Source: Icerya purchasi
Lineage: Eukaryota; Arthropoda; Insecta; Hemiptera; Monophlebidae
DNA length: 64,000 nt
Reading direction: 5' to 3'
NCBI GenBank assembly: GCA_039619475.1
Contig: CM077115.1
Location: 588,777,643 to 588,841,642 of the forward strand
The notes beneath the pieces are model-generated. The model was not told the origin of the DNA, searched no databases, and worked only from the letters and a program-made list of their open reading frames with translations. Shown in pieces: positions 12,095 through 22,820 of the stretch (positions are counted from its first letter, which is position 1; every line of letters starts with the position of its first letter). The translations under genes were made by a program, and so were the position numbers.

Positions 12095-12755
12095 AGCTTT
12101 TATTTTTTTATTTTTCATTTTTTGGGCGCGTCAGCACAGGACATCTACCCAACACAAAGGACTAACAAATGATGAAACGTAAGTATTTGAAAGTTATATC
12201 AGGAAGCGATTAGAAACAGAAGAAATGAAGGTAGCCAATACAGGAACAACAGAAGGAGAAGGAGGAACAAGAATGTAGTGGGCACAGTAAGGGGTCGGGA
12301 GGCCAAGGCCAAGCAGATTAGAATAAAGGACTGCGCGTTCCGAGGAGATAGAAGAGCATTCGAATAGAAGGTGATTTACATCACAGGTAAAATTTAAGAC
12401 AGGATGATGGAAGGAACATAAGGGAGACTGAACAATATTAAAACGAAAGAGGGAAGCAGGAAGCAGACTGTGATTAAAGCAGAGACTAATTATGGAAGAA
12501 ATAACAGAACGGCTGATGCAGGGAAAATTATTAAACCAGGAAGAAGTAGGTGGAGAGGGTTGTAAAGCAAGGTTAATTAGGACTTGAGAAAATAGACGGA
12601 TAAAGATCAGTCCAAAACACATGGTGAAAACGATAAGAGAGTGGACAGAGACATTGGAAGGGGAATCTGTCTATGAAACGGCCATTTACTGCAGCTAAAC
12701 ATGCCAAAGATTCGGCAGGATCGTTACCAACGATGCCGCAGTGGCCCGGAATCCA
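12095..12755 (-). mobile_element. LINE-C (I-group, RNase H) 3' part, host of a nested copy
   Basis: Minus-strand reading: WIPGHCGIVGND with the RNase H catalytic region (about 12755-12720), then ESLACLAAVNGRFIDRFPF, then RSVISSIISLCFNHSLLP and a Cys/His tail CDVNHLLFECSSISSERA (about 12380), ending at an in-frame stop near 12194. The 3' UTR finishes with TGACGCGCCC and an A-rich tail (T-rich on the plus strand, 12095-12120). The C-terminal frame is intact for over 140 codons. It is very close to the copy at 55225-55812, so this subfamily is relatively young. The missing RNase H N-terminal half is found at 13366-13740. Confidence 0.85.
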
Positions 12756-13335
12756 GAGGAATTCCTGGCAACGAGTTAGTTGACTCGTTGGCACGTTCGG
12801 CGGCGACCAATGGTCTATTCACTAGTAGATTTCCTGCTCAAACTCTCTACTGTCTTTCTTATCGTTGGCCGGATTCTATCCTTCATTCTTTACCAATCCT
12901 CGATCTTTTTACCTTTCTGTTCAACCCTTCCCTTCCTCTCTTCCTTGATTTAATCTTTTCCCATACATTAGCCGTTCAATTATTTCCTCTATAGTTCGCC
13001 TGCGGTTCAATCATAGTTTGCTTCCGGCTTCTCTTTTCCGTTTTTCTATTGTTCAATCTCCTTTGTGTCCTTATGACCCTCCAGAGCTCAATTATACCTG
13101 TGACGCGAATCACATTTTGTTCGAATGCTCCTTTATTTCCTCCGAACGTTCTACTCTGTATTCTAGTCTTCTGCGCCTTGGCCTTCCTACTTCTTATAGT
13201 GCCCACTCCAATCTTGCACTCCCCTCTCTCAATATAGTTCCTTTTTTGGCCTTCTTTATCTCCTCAATTTCTAATATTTTCCTTATATAAGGTAAAATTC
13301 CTTGCGTTGAGTAAGTTCCACTGTTGACGCGCCCC

Positions 13336-13365
<30 letters not shown>
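12756..13365 (+). mobile_element. LINE-C 3' part inserted into another LINE-C copy
   Basis: Starts abruptly at GIPGNELVDSLARSAATNG (the end of RNase H), continues through a Leu-rich region and the tail CDANHILFECSFISSERS, stops at about 13288, and ends TTGACGCGCCCC followed by about 28 A's (13338-13365). It lies between two minus-strand LINE-C pieces that together make one element, so it is a 5'-truncated insertion into an older copy. About 65 residues of the host RNase H are missing at the junction, suggesting a target deletion. Confidence 0.82.
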
Positions 13366-13366
<1 letters not shown>

Positions 13367-13740
13367 AAAAAGGATAGCATGTAAAATAGTCATCGATTCG
13401 GCTAAAAAGACAGAAGAAAAGGAAGGAAGTTGGAAAGACTCAGATTAGTTGATATCAGGAAGAATAAAAGTAGCTATGACACCTGAGGCAGATTTTGAGC
13501 CATCCGTAAAAACCGTGCTGTGAGCTGGAAAGAGTGATCGTAGAGTTTGGTTAAATTCGTTAAGTAGTACAGGAAGCGGAAGAGATTTAATGTTAGAGGG
13601 AAGAGAAAATAGCTTAGGAGAAAACAACAGCTCTAAGAAGTTGTAAGTGAAGTACGGTGATTTGTTACAGGAGAGGATAAAGTGAGAAAATAGGGAGCTT
13701 TTATTACGTAGGCCGTTACATAAGTGTCAAATATGAAAAA
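13366..13740 (-). pseudogene. LINE-C RNase H N-terminal half (5' piece of the split copy)
   Basis: Minus strand: a linker (LFSPKLFSLPSNIKS), then VFTDGSKSASGVIATFI with the first RNase H aspartate (TDGS), a stop, then FLAESMTILHAIL with the catalytic-glutamate position. It ends exactly where the poly(A) of the plus-strand LINE-C begins. Compared with the fuller copy at 42100-43160, the following SDSKGVLQAI segment is absent. Confidence 0.8.
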
Positions 13741-14400
13741 GATTTAAACTAGTCGTATAATATTAATATTAAAACGGTACTTCCGTCTCGGTCCAATAAC
13801 GGGTAGAGTGACACCTGGCACACACACTCGCATCTTCATTCAAACTTGTGCAATGTGAAATCTCCAAGTAAGACGCTTATCTCTAGAGTAATAACCAGAT
13901 ATTTGACTAAACCAGATTGCTAAATTTCTGTCTTGTTGATTTTTATATTACGACACGCTCTATTAATCTATTTGTGAAGATGACGTGTGGCATTTCTGTT
14001 CATTGATGCGGATTCTCCAATTGTTCGCCCAATCTTAGAGCCAGTCTACATGTGCTTGGACCGCATTGTTCGCAAAAGTTGCATTGACGTTTGTTGATAG
14101 TATTGCTATATCACCAACATATGTAGCCAAAATAGTTTGATTTGAAATTGAGATATCTGTCGTGAAAATCGAGAAAAGCGTAGGGGCGAGGAAACTGCCC
14201 TGCGGAACCGCTGCCTTTATTTTTTTAACTTCTGAGACAGTGTCATTCAGTTTAACTACAAATGTACGATCACGCAGATATGATGATAAAAATAAGAATA
14301 GATCGGGTGGAAGTACTTGTTTAACTTTACACAGCAGTTCAGTGTGTCAAACTCGATCAAAACTTTGAGAGATGTCCAGGAAGAGAAAGAGAAGAAACAA
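13741..14400 (-). pseudogene. Jockey-type reverse transcriptase fragment
   Basis: Minus strand: FLDISQSFDRV (palm A), LPPDLFLFLSSYLRDRTF, AAVPQGSFLAPTLFSIFTTDI (VPQG box), ATYVGDIAIL at the catalytic YADD/FADD site, then DWANNWRIRINEQKCH, typical of Jockey-clade elements. The YVGD change removes the first catalytic aspartate. Frame changes follow in the thumb, and the trace fades at about 13745. The 5' end at 14400 is an abrupt truncation. It resembles the 49433-53496 element in style but is far more decayed. Confidence 0.82.
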
Positions 14401-14479
14401 ATAATAATGACATCTCGAAAACATTAAACGCATTAATTAATAAGTTTAAACCAATTATAAACCCACTAAAATTTAAAAT

Positions 14480-14745
14480 TTCAATTACGAATATAATCCT
14501 CTTATTTATGAAATCAAATACAAATGTGCCAACATTTTCAATAAACTTACAAAGGTAAGTTCCGATTCGAGGTACTTGGTCATTGTAATATTAGTTTGAA
14601 TGAGTCTATGGATGTTGTGGCGAAATAGGCTGCTTTAGATAGTGAATTTCGTTGCTTACTCCTTCAACGGATTTCTATTCGGATTAACTTTAAAAACAGC
14701 TAGAACCGAAGCAATTATTAAATGTGGAAAAATGTTTTCTTCTCC
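14480..14745 (+). pseudogene. RNase H scrap of a LINE
   Basis: The plus strand gives VLGHCNISLNESMDVVAK, a stop, then AALDSEFRCLLLQR, matching the RNase H end pattern W-P-GHCxIxxNExAD-AKxA. About 80 codons can be followed across a frame change. Family not determined; the motif spacing differs from LINE-C. Confidence 0.45.
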
Positions 14746-15150
14746 TTCTAAAGCTATGCGTAGTAAAAAAAAAACTAACTAAAAAGTGTTTTATTTATTT
14801 TTAATTTAATTTAAAATTAAATTTTTTTTTTTTTTTTTTTGAATTAATAAAAATCCGAAAAGTTTCACGGGATTTTTAAATTACCTAAAAAAGAATGTTT
14901 TTTTGATAGAGCCCGCATAAAAAAAGAAATTAGTTCATACATTTCCAATAGAGAAAATTTCGTCACATTTATATTAACTCGATTTTCCGGAAATAATGAA
15001 TATCAAAATTTGAAATTTTTTTGGGGTTTGTTTTCTTAACAATGTATCAGATACATCCACGAAAAATTTTAAATCGATCATTAATTTTTAACAGAGGTTT
15101 CAAAAAAAAAAGTTACTGGTAAAAAAAAATTGCCTGTATTTTCCATTTAA
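14746..15150. other. Intergenic, AT-rich
   Basis: Contains homopolymer T at 14824-14840 and A-runs. No gene seen. Confidence 0.5.
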
Positions 15151-15199
15151 AATTTTCGCGGCTCTGAAGTACGTGTTAATATTGAAATTATTAAGAGCT

Positions 15200-15610
15200 C
15201 GAATTTTATAGCCTTATTTTTGTGTATATTTAATTGGAACGTATCGAGAGAGCGCGTAACAAAAGTTCAAAATCATTTAAAAAGGATTGCCTTGTAGCTA
15301 GCGAGGGGCAAGAGTTGGCACTGCCCACCCTAGAAAATTCGTTGCCCCGCCTCTCTAGAAGAATCGTCTAAATATCACAAAGAGAAAAATTTGAAACTTC
15401 GAAATTGATACCGCAATTGTCACAATAATTTTAGTATTGACTTTCGATTATTTAAAAGCTCCCTAATCCAACAATCGAAAAGAAAAAGTATAAACATAAT
15501 AAAATCAAAGTAATGTCTTATCCTCTTATTATTATATATACGCTTTCGACCTTATACACTATAAGTATTAATATTATTATACGGAACGTTATATAAGGAA
15601 TAACAAAGCG
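15200..15610. repeat. Unclassified interspersed repeat, copy 2
   Basis: Two parts match elsewhere: 15236-15300 with 10780-10830, and 15516-15600 with 17375-17560 (shared blocks TATACGC, TTTCGACC/CGATCGTA, TATACA-TATA, ATTAATATTATTATAC, GGAACG/GAACAA). The 17-kb copy carries a long TA microsatellite expansion at the corresponding place. Contains a short GC-rich patch at about 15300-15350. Function unknown. Confidence 0.55.
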
Positions 15611-15639
15611 ACCATAATCCATCCATGGCTATACAAAAT

Positions 15640-16215
15640 CAACAAGACATAAAGGTCTAACATGGAGAAACCATATTGACAATATTGCGAGGAAAGTCAG
15701 GTAAATTATATTATTGCACTATATAAATTAAAACAAGGTATGACATACAAAAGCTTAATATTTCGAAACTGTAATAATGTCCAGAATTAAATACGGAATC
15801 GGAATTTGGGGTGAGGCGAAAATTACAGAAATGAGGAAAATCAACAAATTGCAAAAAAAATGTTTAAAACTGGTCTTACACAACGAGAGAAAACCGCATT
15901 AGCTAACCAAAAATAACGGAATGACACCAAAAATGCTTTATATTATTACAGAAAATTACCGAGTATGCTAAACTCGAAGATAGGCAGTTACCAACTAGAA
16001 CAAGAACGTACAGGACTAGAAATTGCGATTAATTCTTACTATGTACGATCTAGGGGGATTAACAGTAAAATAGACACAATTTAGAGGAAGAGGTATTAAT
16101 AAAATTATTAATGGGGAAGATACCAAGGGAAATTCGAAATGAAAAAAATCTGGAGAGATGGAAAAACAAGGTTAAAATTTGGTTGATAGCATGGTGTAAA
16201 GAACAATAGAAATAA
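15640..16215 (+). pseudogene. LINE-B RT thumb and C-terminus
   Basis: Plus strand: HKGLTWRNHIDNIARKVR, then MSRIKYGIGIWGEAKITEMR and NKLQKKCLKLVLH. A C-terminal block follows with LLMGKIPREIRNEKNLERW and IWLIAWCKEQ. The same tail style (IKLISTIPNHILKGKKNW, GNWLKEW-like) is found in the minus-strand copy at 23110-24010. Several stops. Its 3' UTR appears to continue after an inserted RNase H LINE, at 17085-17328. Confidence 0.75.
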
Positions 16216-16344
16216 TAACAAAAAAAAAAAAAAGCATTGACTACGTTGACATGAGACTCGTTACTATCTCCAGTTTTAAGCTGCTAATGAGAGAGTGATA
16301 GTTGCATAAAAATTATATTAAATTATTGTAATATATAAGTATTA

Positions 16345-17080
16345 ACATATTAGTCTGCTTCAGATCGCTGATCTTCCGTCTAACCACTACGTAATTTGCT
16401 CAGACTCATCGTTGGCTTTAAATCATATAGAGGCTTTAAACTCCAAAGAAGCAGTTGTTGATCATATCTTGTTTTCCTTACTGCAGTTATATAATCTTAA
16501 TACTAAAATTACTTTTGTTTGGATCCCAAGTCATCGGGGTATTTCTTCCCATGACGCTGTTCATCGAGCGGCTCGATGGCCATCGCAGACTTGCTTACAG
16601 ATAATTATAGGAATGGATTATGTATAGTTCTCCATCCAGAACATTGTAAGTTCGTGGAGTCGATCATTCCATGCGCGACCAAGTATTCTGGGAATCAACA
16701 AAAAAGACCACTCAGCATGGCCCAAACTCATTGGCAAGGCATGCTTACCAAGATTGGAAATAGCTGTAAATAGAGTTTATCTTGGACATACTCTTACGAC
16801 TCACTCATACTTACTCAGCAATCAACTACCACCAGTATGTGACGCATGTCAAGCTCCGCTAACGGTCCACCACATTGTCACAGCTTGTCAAAAGTACGCC
16901 CAACACCGTTCCAAGGAGACAAATGCGGTTATCCCAGATGTTTACAACCTGAAGAGCCTTAAAGACTTTCTGATTAAAACTAAGATTATTAATAGTATTT
17001 AGTAATTAGTATACACCTATAATTAATCATCGAGTAATAGCCACGAGGCATTAAATACTCGTAAAAAAAAAAAAAAAAGA
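16345..17080 (+). mobile_element. I-group LINE 3' fragment with RNase H, inserted in LINE-B
   Basis: The plus strand reads VICSDSSLALNHIEAL (RNase H), then ITFVWIPSHRGISSHDAVHRAA. In another frame it reads LGHTLTTHSYLLSNQLPPVC with the zinc-binding CDACQAPLTVHHIVTACQKY (C-C-H-C), and stops at about 17002. A poly(A) follows at 17063-17080. It differs from LINE-C in the Cys/His tail, so it is a separate family. The 5' start is approximate. Flanking LINE-B coding and 3' UTR sequences indicate insertion into an older LINE-B. Confidence 0.8.
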
Positions 17081-17084
17081 AAAT

Positions 17085-17328
17085 ATTAAGATATTGTAAT
17101 AGGAAATATTATTTTAGATGATGGTATAGTTGTAATATAAATGATAAATAATGAGAGTGTGGATTTTATAGTATAGTAATATATAAGTTAACACTTTTTA
17201 TGCTGTAACAGAAAGTAGTACCTAAGTTAAGTTAATATTATATTGTACAAATAAATGATATAATTATGTTGGGAACCCACAGACGGGTTAACTTGCGAGA
17301 CCTGCAAATTATTATTTAAAAAAAAGAC
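17085..17328 (+). other. LINE-B 3' UTR, downstream of the insertion
   Basis: The end, gttgggaacccacagacggg followed by AACTTGCGAGACCTGCAAATTATTATTTAAAA, matches the 3' end of the minus-strand LINE-B near 23190-23110 (GTCGGGCACTCACACAACGGG, then TGAGATCTACAACTTATTTAAA). This supports one LINE-B copy interrupted by the I-group element. Confidence 0.55.
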
Positions 17329-17339
17329 TGGGAAACAGG

Positions 17340-17389
17340 AGTATAAAAATAAAATCCTCATAAAATCATTTATTATCTTATTTTACCAT

Positions 17390-17463
<74 letters not shown>

Positions 17464-17600
17464 AAATATACGCATCCGATCGTATACATTATAGCTATTA
17501 GTAATATTATTATACAGAACAATATTTATATACGGATAACAAAGGCAACAAAAATAATATAACGAAAGAATTGAGGAACATAAATCTTCGTAAAATCAAA
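17340..17600. repeat. Unclassified interspersed repeat, copy 3
   Basis: Related to 15480-15610: AGTATAAA-ATAAAATC, TCTTATT-ACCATTATATATAC, then after the microsatellite ATACGCATCCGATCGTATAC and TAGTAATATTATTATACAGAAC. Split by the TA expansion. Confidence 0.55.
17388..17459. repeat. (TA)n microsatellite
   Basis: About 70 bp of almost pure TA repeat inside the interspersed repeat. Confidence 0.95.
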
Positions 17601-18573
17601 ATATATATGTTATCCTAACACTGAATAACTTCCTATATATATATGCAACAGGAAAGTAACAAAAAACAAGACTGTATACTGTTAGTCATATCCCTGCGTC
17701 CATATGCAATTAACCAGATTTTTATATTTTCTTTCCAGTCTGTTAAATGGGCTGTTCTGTCCAGATATAATCACTTCATTATGATGTTTTCTTCAACATT
17801 ATCTATTTCGTTGTTAACGTTTCGAAAGAATTGAAAGGAAAGTTCTCCCTACTTGGTATTTCGCTTTTTATCTATTTGTGGCAACTAAGTGTTTTACAAC
17901 TTACATTTTAGCAATTTGTAATAATAATACATCACTTTTGGCGGCAATTACCCTTATTTTCTATCCACCATAGAGGATCTGTAGTATTCCTGTTACTTTG
18001 TTTTTTAAAAGGGATTATTAATTTCAAACGATCTCGCTAGTAAATTGCTAAATTTTGCTCATTTCAGATTCTTTAGCCTTTCCCCACACACACTTGTATG
18101 GCGTAGTCGTACTAGGACCCCTTGATACGGAACTACGTACGGATTGTTTTTCTACGAACCGCCTTTTTTTTTTTTTGTGTGACCTCAACATAAATCAAAT
18201 TATTAATACTATCTTACGATTATTTCTGAAAACAAATTTTCGACCAAGTACATCTTCACCGTGATTGAATACAATCAAACAAAATTATGCTGTAGTCGTT
18301 GTAATAGAATTAGAAAAAGATTTAAACGGTCTGGAGAGATTAACTCTATCACGGATTTGCGGGAAAATAATAGCAGTTATCGTAAGAATAAAAAGAAAAA
18401 TTATTACGACTATTCCGTGAAAATGAATAATAAAATAGAAAAGTAAAATAATACTCTATAGAACGTAATAAAGATATCTGGTTAATTAAATATAAAGATG
18501 GTAATGTCATCTAGTTCAAGTCCTAGACATCTCTCTCTCTGAGTCATATCGCTAGATTCCGAGCGTCGTGACT
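17601..18573. other. Intergenic, nothing recognised
   Basis: Short frames at 17643-17834, 18055-18264 and 18261-18446 have no family motif. A T-run lies at 18164-18175 and a CT run near 18530. Confidence 0.5.
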
Positions 18574-18790
18574 ACCTATTTGTACACTTTTTAGTTGTCC
18601 TGAATAGGCATTGCTCATGGCAATTGTTTACATGCAGTACGAATGTGTACGCACGCAAGACTTCATTCGGAATTGATTAATAATCGTTTGATTTACATCG
18701 TTTTACAAGTGCAGTACCGCGTGTGTGTGTCTGCTGTGTGTACTGAACTAGCGCGCATATGACGGTATACTAGACATAGCGGAATTAAAA
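18574..18790 (+). repeat. Left arm of a long inverted repeat pair
   Basis: Starts acctatttgtacac. Includes a core of about 55 bp (18621-18675: caattgttta, catgcagtacgaatgtgtac, gcaagacttcattcgga) that matches the complement of 22131-22185 with few changes, and a later GCGCGCATATGA block matched at about 22045. Both arms read inward, as terminal inverted repeats of one element or as two opposed copies of a repeat. Confidence 0.65.
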
Positions 18791-20655
18791 GCAAATGATC
18801 TTGTTAGGATCCGAACGCATCAAGTTAACAATTTGGAATGAATTTAGAACTAAGTAAAAAATCATGTTTATTTAATAGAAAAATTCATGTAAGAATACAC
18901 TTAGTAAACATTGTAGTATCCGAAATTACTATCCTGATGTTCAAATGAGATGACATGAATTCGTTGTTTACATTAGGAACAGGTTATATAAATACGGTGT
19001 GTGAACGTGTTAAAACAACTTAAAATAATAAACTCAGATTTGTACAAGTGTCGAGAATAAGTCGGTTAGCATATGTGGTCTAGAGTTGAAATATTAGCGA
19101 GAGGGATGATAAGCTGTACCGCGGATTAATTGAAATATGCAGAATACTTCACCGAACTGGAATTCCATGAATTATTTCAATGCTACATCTACTGCTGCGG
19201 GATACGGATTTTTAAAAATTTATTTATTCCGATGAAAGTTTTTAAATCAGCGTCACTCGATCCTTGCGCGAGAAATTAATTTAGGGAAGCAGCTGTGAAG
19301 CATGTTCAGAGAAAATTAGCTAGATGATTTCAACTGGCGATACATGGAATAACGAAAAATAAGTAGAAAAATCGTAGTTCATATTATCGTAGTTGTGATA
19401 GAGCGATCTTTGACCATATCTAAAAACTGTACGACGCGGGAGAAGTAATCAAACCTTTTCCAGATTGGAAAAGGCCGACCATATTGGCCACAATGCGGTG
19501 ATAGGTAATATCTGTGCTTCAAGCACTAACTCGATAATTCTTTTACTCTTTTTCACAATAATTGTACAATAATTAGCAGTCCTCCCTATTAACCATTTTC
19601 TCAGCACAAATCGTATCAAAGCTTGCGTTTAGCCAGTTTGTTTGAGGGTAGCTACATTAATCTTTTTTACGAATTCATAAAAAAGTGCCCTTGTATTATA
19701 TTTTTCGAAATACCTTTAGTAAAGTAATATAATGGGTCTATAATTAACCAGAACGAAAGAGAATTTTTATCAAATTGTTCGATAGGAAAAATGGCGAATT
19801 CGTTTGTTCGCAATTTATATTCGATATTATGGCTGGGCGCAGGTTAGATTGAAAGAACTTCTAAACATTCGCCCGTTCGCTGGAACAATGCCTCTCCAAG
19901 TGAACTAGTGAAATACTTGTAAAGGTCGAGTTGAAAAAACTGCTCTTCTTTCGTGCAGACATGAAGATAAACCCGAGCAATTCCGTTACCCTTATTTCAG
20001 CTTCATTCGCAAGGAAACTATTAATAGTTTGTAATTCCTTCTCAAAATTAACAGCGCTTTGTGTTGGGATGATATTGGCGGCGACGGTGAAGTACACACA
20101 CGTTATACCGCTCCGCTTTTTGTGAAAGCGAATTCCGAGCGGCTTGTGTAAATATTTCAGCTCCGTCAAAATTCACCGCTATTTTAGCTCACTCGACTCC
20201 GCTCGCTCTACCTTTATTTTTTCATAAAATGTTCGTCTTAGGTTTCTTCTCTAGAATTTGCTACCATTTTCTAACCATATGTGTATATTGAAATGGTCGG
20301 CGAAACAGTTGATTAAAGTGAGCGGTAACTGTGTAAGTATCGAGACAGAAAATTGTGAATTTGACGATTTTTTTGCTAAATTGAGATTTAATTTTTTTTC
20401 CAGAATTAGCCTTTTTATAAGAGAAAATAACTCTAATTTAGTAATATATCAGAAGAAGCGCATTGCGAGAACCTTGGAAAATTATCGATTGAAGACTTTG
20501 CGCACGTGGCAGACGTCGTGAAAATTTCTTTTGAGAAATCTCACCGCGAACGCGATCCCGAGCATTATTTATTTCCTGTGATAAAAAGAAAAATAAATCT
20601 CGGCATAAAAGAAAAACTACACGTAATAAATAATAAAAAAAAACAAAAAAACACC

Positions 20656-20688
<33 letters not shown>

Positions 20689-21135
20689 ATATATATTAGT
20701 GGAAATCGGTCACAACGACTAGTCGTTACAACCGATATTAAATAAGGTACTTTAATTTTCAGTGTGGTACCGAGGAGAGTTACTCCGCCGTTATATAATT
20801 CTCGTAAAATATTTTGCGACATCTATCTCTATATAGAGCTGTACGTGATTATGTTAATAAATTCCAAACTAACTTCGAATTTTTCCATTATACGTGAAAG
20901 TACAATTATGAAAAAAATAGTACCTAAATTAATATAAAACAAGCGTAAAAAGAAGGGGTTAGGGAATTACCATATATCGGAAGTTCAATTTTTCCTTATT
21001 TCCGAAGAAAATTGTAATTTCTGATTTTTTATTTTAAACCAGATGAAAATAGTAGTAGGTACATCTCTTTTCTAATATTACTTATAGTTTTTCAGAAGTT
21101 TTCATCAATTTCATTAAATTTACAATAATAAGCCT
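18791..21135. other. Region between the inverted arms, no gene recognised
   Basis: Less AT-biased than the flanks in places. The frames 20169-19861 (minus, 102 codons) and 20258-20521 (plus, 87 codons) have no motif I can name. There is a hairpin at about 19457-19475 (cttttccagattggaaaag), a TA microsatellite at 20657-20698 and a palindrome aacgactagtcgtt near 20714. If the arms are true TIRs, this is the element's interior with no recognisable transposase. Confidence 0.5.
20657..20698. repeat. (TA)n microsatellite
   Basis: TA run interrupted by two TG steps. Confidence 0.9.
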
Positions 21136-21137
21136 TT

Positions 21138-21285
21138 AACCGAGAATTTTGGTTCTAGCTGAATAAAAATCCTTGAAATATACAGCCAGCAACGACGGCA
21201 AATTAGAACGATGTTCGAGAGATTTACGAATAATATTTTCCAACTTACACACCGGCAAAAGATAGCGCTACAAAACACGAATTCG
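21138..21285. repeat. Interspersed repeat shared with 34700-34820
   Basis: GAATTTTGGTTCTAGCTGAATAAA, TACAGCCAGCAACGACGGC, a TTCGA block and TTTTCCAACTTACACACCGGC-AAAGATAGCGC align in order with 34706-34820 (GAATTTTCGTTTCAACTGAATAAG, TACAGCCCAGCCACGACGAC, TTTTCCAGCTCGAACACCGCC-AAAGGATAGC). By eye about two thirds identical. No coding content; class unknown. Confidence 0.55.
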
Positions 21286-21803
21286 TATCATTTCTCCGTT
21301 ACAATTTTCATCCGAAATTTCCAATTCGGATGAGAACATAGGTACTAAGAAAAATCTTCAGCTTCGTCCGTCCATTGTCGAGTAACAGGGCCCCGAACAT
21401 ATACCATTCCGCCAAACGCATTCATATTTGTTCACATATTCCTTGAATTTACATCAGAACCACCGACTCAGTACTAGTACACTACTGGGATTAGATAGAA
21501 ATTTATAATGACGTAATATTTTAAAAAATTGTTACGACTCTCCTCGTTCCCGGGAGCCATCTTAATAAATCGATGTAATGCGAAGATTGATGACGTCCGC
21601 TGTTGAGAACTGGGGGTAACTTTGCCCTACCTGCGGCGAGCTTTAGGATTTTAAGAAAAAATTATTCTTCCAAGAGGAGAATACTGCCGCGCGAACGACC
21701 TACAAACGAAACTTAATTCACAGTGGTACGCACCGCAGTGTTTCTCGCGCAATTACGAACCTACGACGAAGCAGGGAAGGAGCGGGCAAATAAAATAAAA
21801 AAA

Positions 21804-21913
21804 ATTGTTTTAAATTAATCAATTTTATTTTGCGCTAGCAAAAAAAAAAAAAGAAAAAATTGTTTTAAATTAATCAATTTTATTTTGCGCTAGCAAAAAA
21901 AAAAAAAGAAAAA
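21804..21913. repeat. 55-bp tandem duplication
   Basis: Two consecutive identical 55-bp units (21804-21858, 21859-21913), each containing attgttttaaattaatcaat, a TGCGCTAGC box and an A-run of about 13. The identity points to a very recent event. Confidence 0.92.
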
Positions 21914-21929
21914 AAAAAAGGCAACTCCG

Positions 21930-21992
21930 GACTTCGATAGCCTAGTTATTAGAGCGTTTGACTCAGAACTTCATTACAAAGAATTAAAATTA
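21930..21992 (+). repeat. tRNA-like SINE head (candidate)
   Basis: The stretch tagcctagttattagagc followed by GTTTGACTCAG resembles the pol III A-box and anticodon-arm region of tRNA-derived SINEs. It lies right after an A-rich run. No clear B-box is visible downstream, so the promoter would be dead. It sits next to the inner end of the right inverted arm. Confidence 0.3.
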
Positions 21993-21999
21993 AAATATT

Positions 22000-22240
22000 C
22001 GTTAATAATCGCGTGGAAGGTAATGGCAAACATGCATAACATCATATGCGCGCTTGTTTAGTACATAAAAGGCTTAAATAGGAGACTGAATTTGTGTAAA
22101 TCGGTAAAAATGAAACGATGACTAATCAGTTCCGAATGAAGTCTTGCCTGTGTACACATTCGTACTGCATATAAACAATTGCTATGAACACTATGCCTAT
22201 GTCCGTACAACTAATACGAATAGGTTGCGCGAACGCGTTA
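22000..22240 (-). repeat. Right arm of the long inverted repeat pair
   Basis: On the minus strand it begins acctattcgtattagttgt and runs parallel to 18574-18790. The best-conserved core is 22185-22131. Separation from the left arm is about 3.2 kb. Confidence 0.65.
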
Positions 22241-22249
22241 TGTTATGGC

Positions 22250-22820
22250 ACCTAAAGAAGAAGAAGAACTCCGGACTAGAAATTTCTAACTATGTAACAG
22301 TAAACGGCGATCACATCAGTACAATAAAACTATAACTCTAACCATTATTTAAGGAAATAACCTCAGAACTCGAGCAAAACTAACAGCTAATGATACACAA
22401 ATATAAACAATAATATAGTGGCTTTTGTGGCCTGGCTACGGTGTCCTTACCTTCCAGACTGTCAAATGATCAATAAGACAATCACGCCAGAGTTCATCAA
22501 AATATACGATAACAAAAAATAAGACAGACGGGAAGGAGGCAATTCTGCGCGATTATTACGGTCATAACCTCCTCGGCTACATCCTAGACAGGGAAAATCT
22601 TTCTAGTATCATCGAACAATTTTTTAACCGTTTTCTTTACTGAACAAAATGTGTACAAACTCGACTACTATAACACGGATTAAATTAACTACGAGGAGCC
22701 TCACGCACGACACTTTCTATGTATTTCCTACTTAGCATTTATTTCACATTTGTCTAAAAACAATTTTTGTATATGAAGGGGTGAAGGGGCACAGCCCCTT
22801 GCGAGGCCAAAACGGCCGAG

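Noticed and set aside
12740..12775. Head-to-head LINE-C junction as a twin-priming inversion
   Set aside because: Twin priming gives one poly(A); here both outer ends have their own 3' end and A-tail, so two insertions are required.
19861..20169. 102-codon minus-strand frame as a host gene
   Set aside because: No recognised domain and no exon signals; kept only as part of the unassigned 18.8-21.1 kb interval.
21936..21990. Functional tRNA gene
   Set aside because: Only an A-box-like part is present; no acceptor pairing, no B-box and no cloverleaf.
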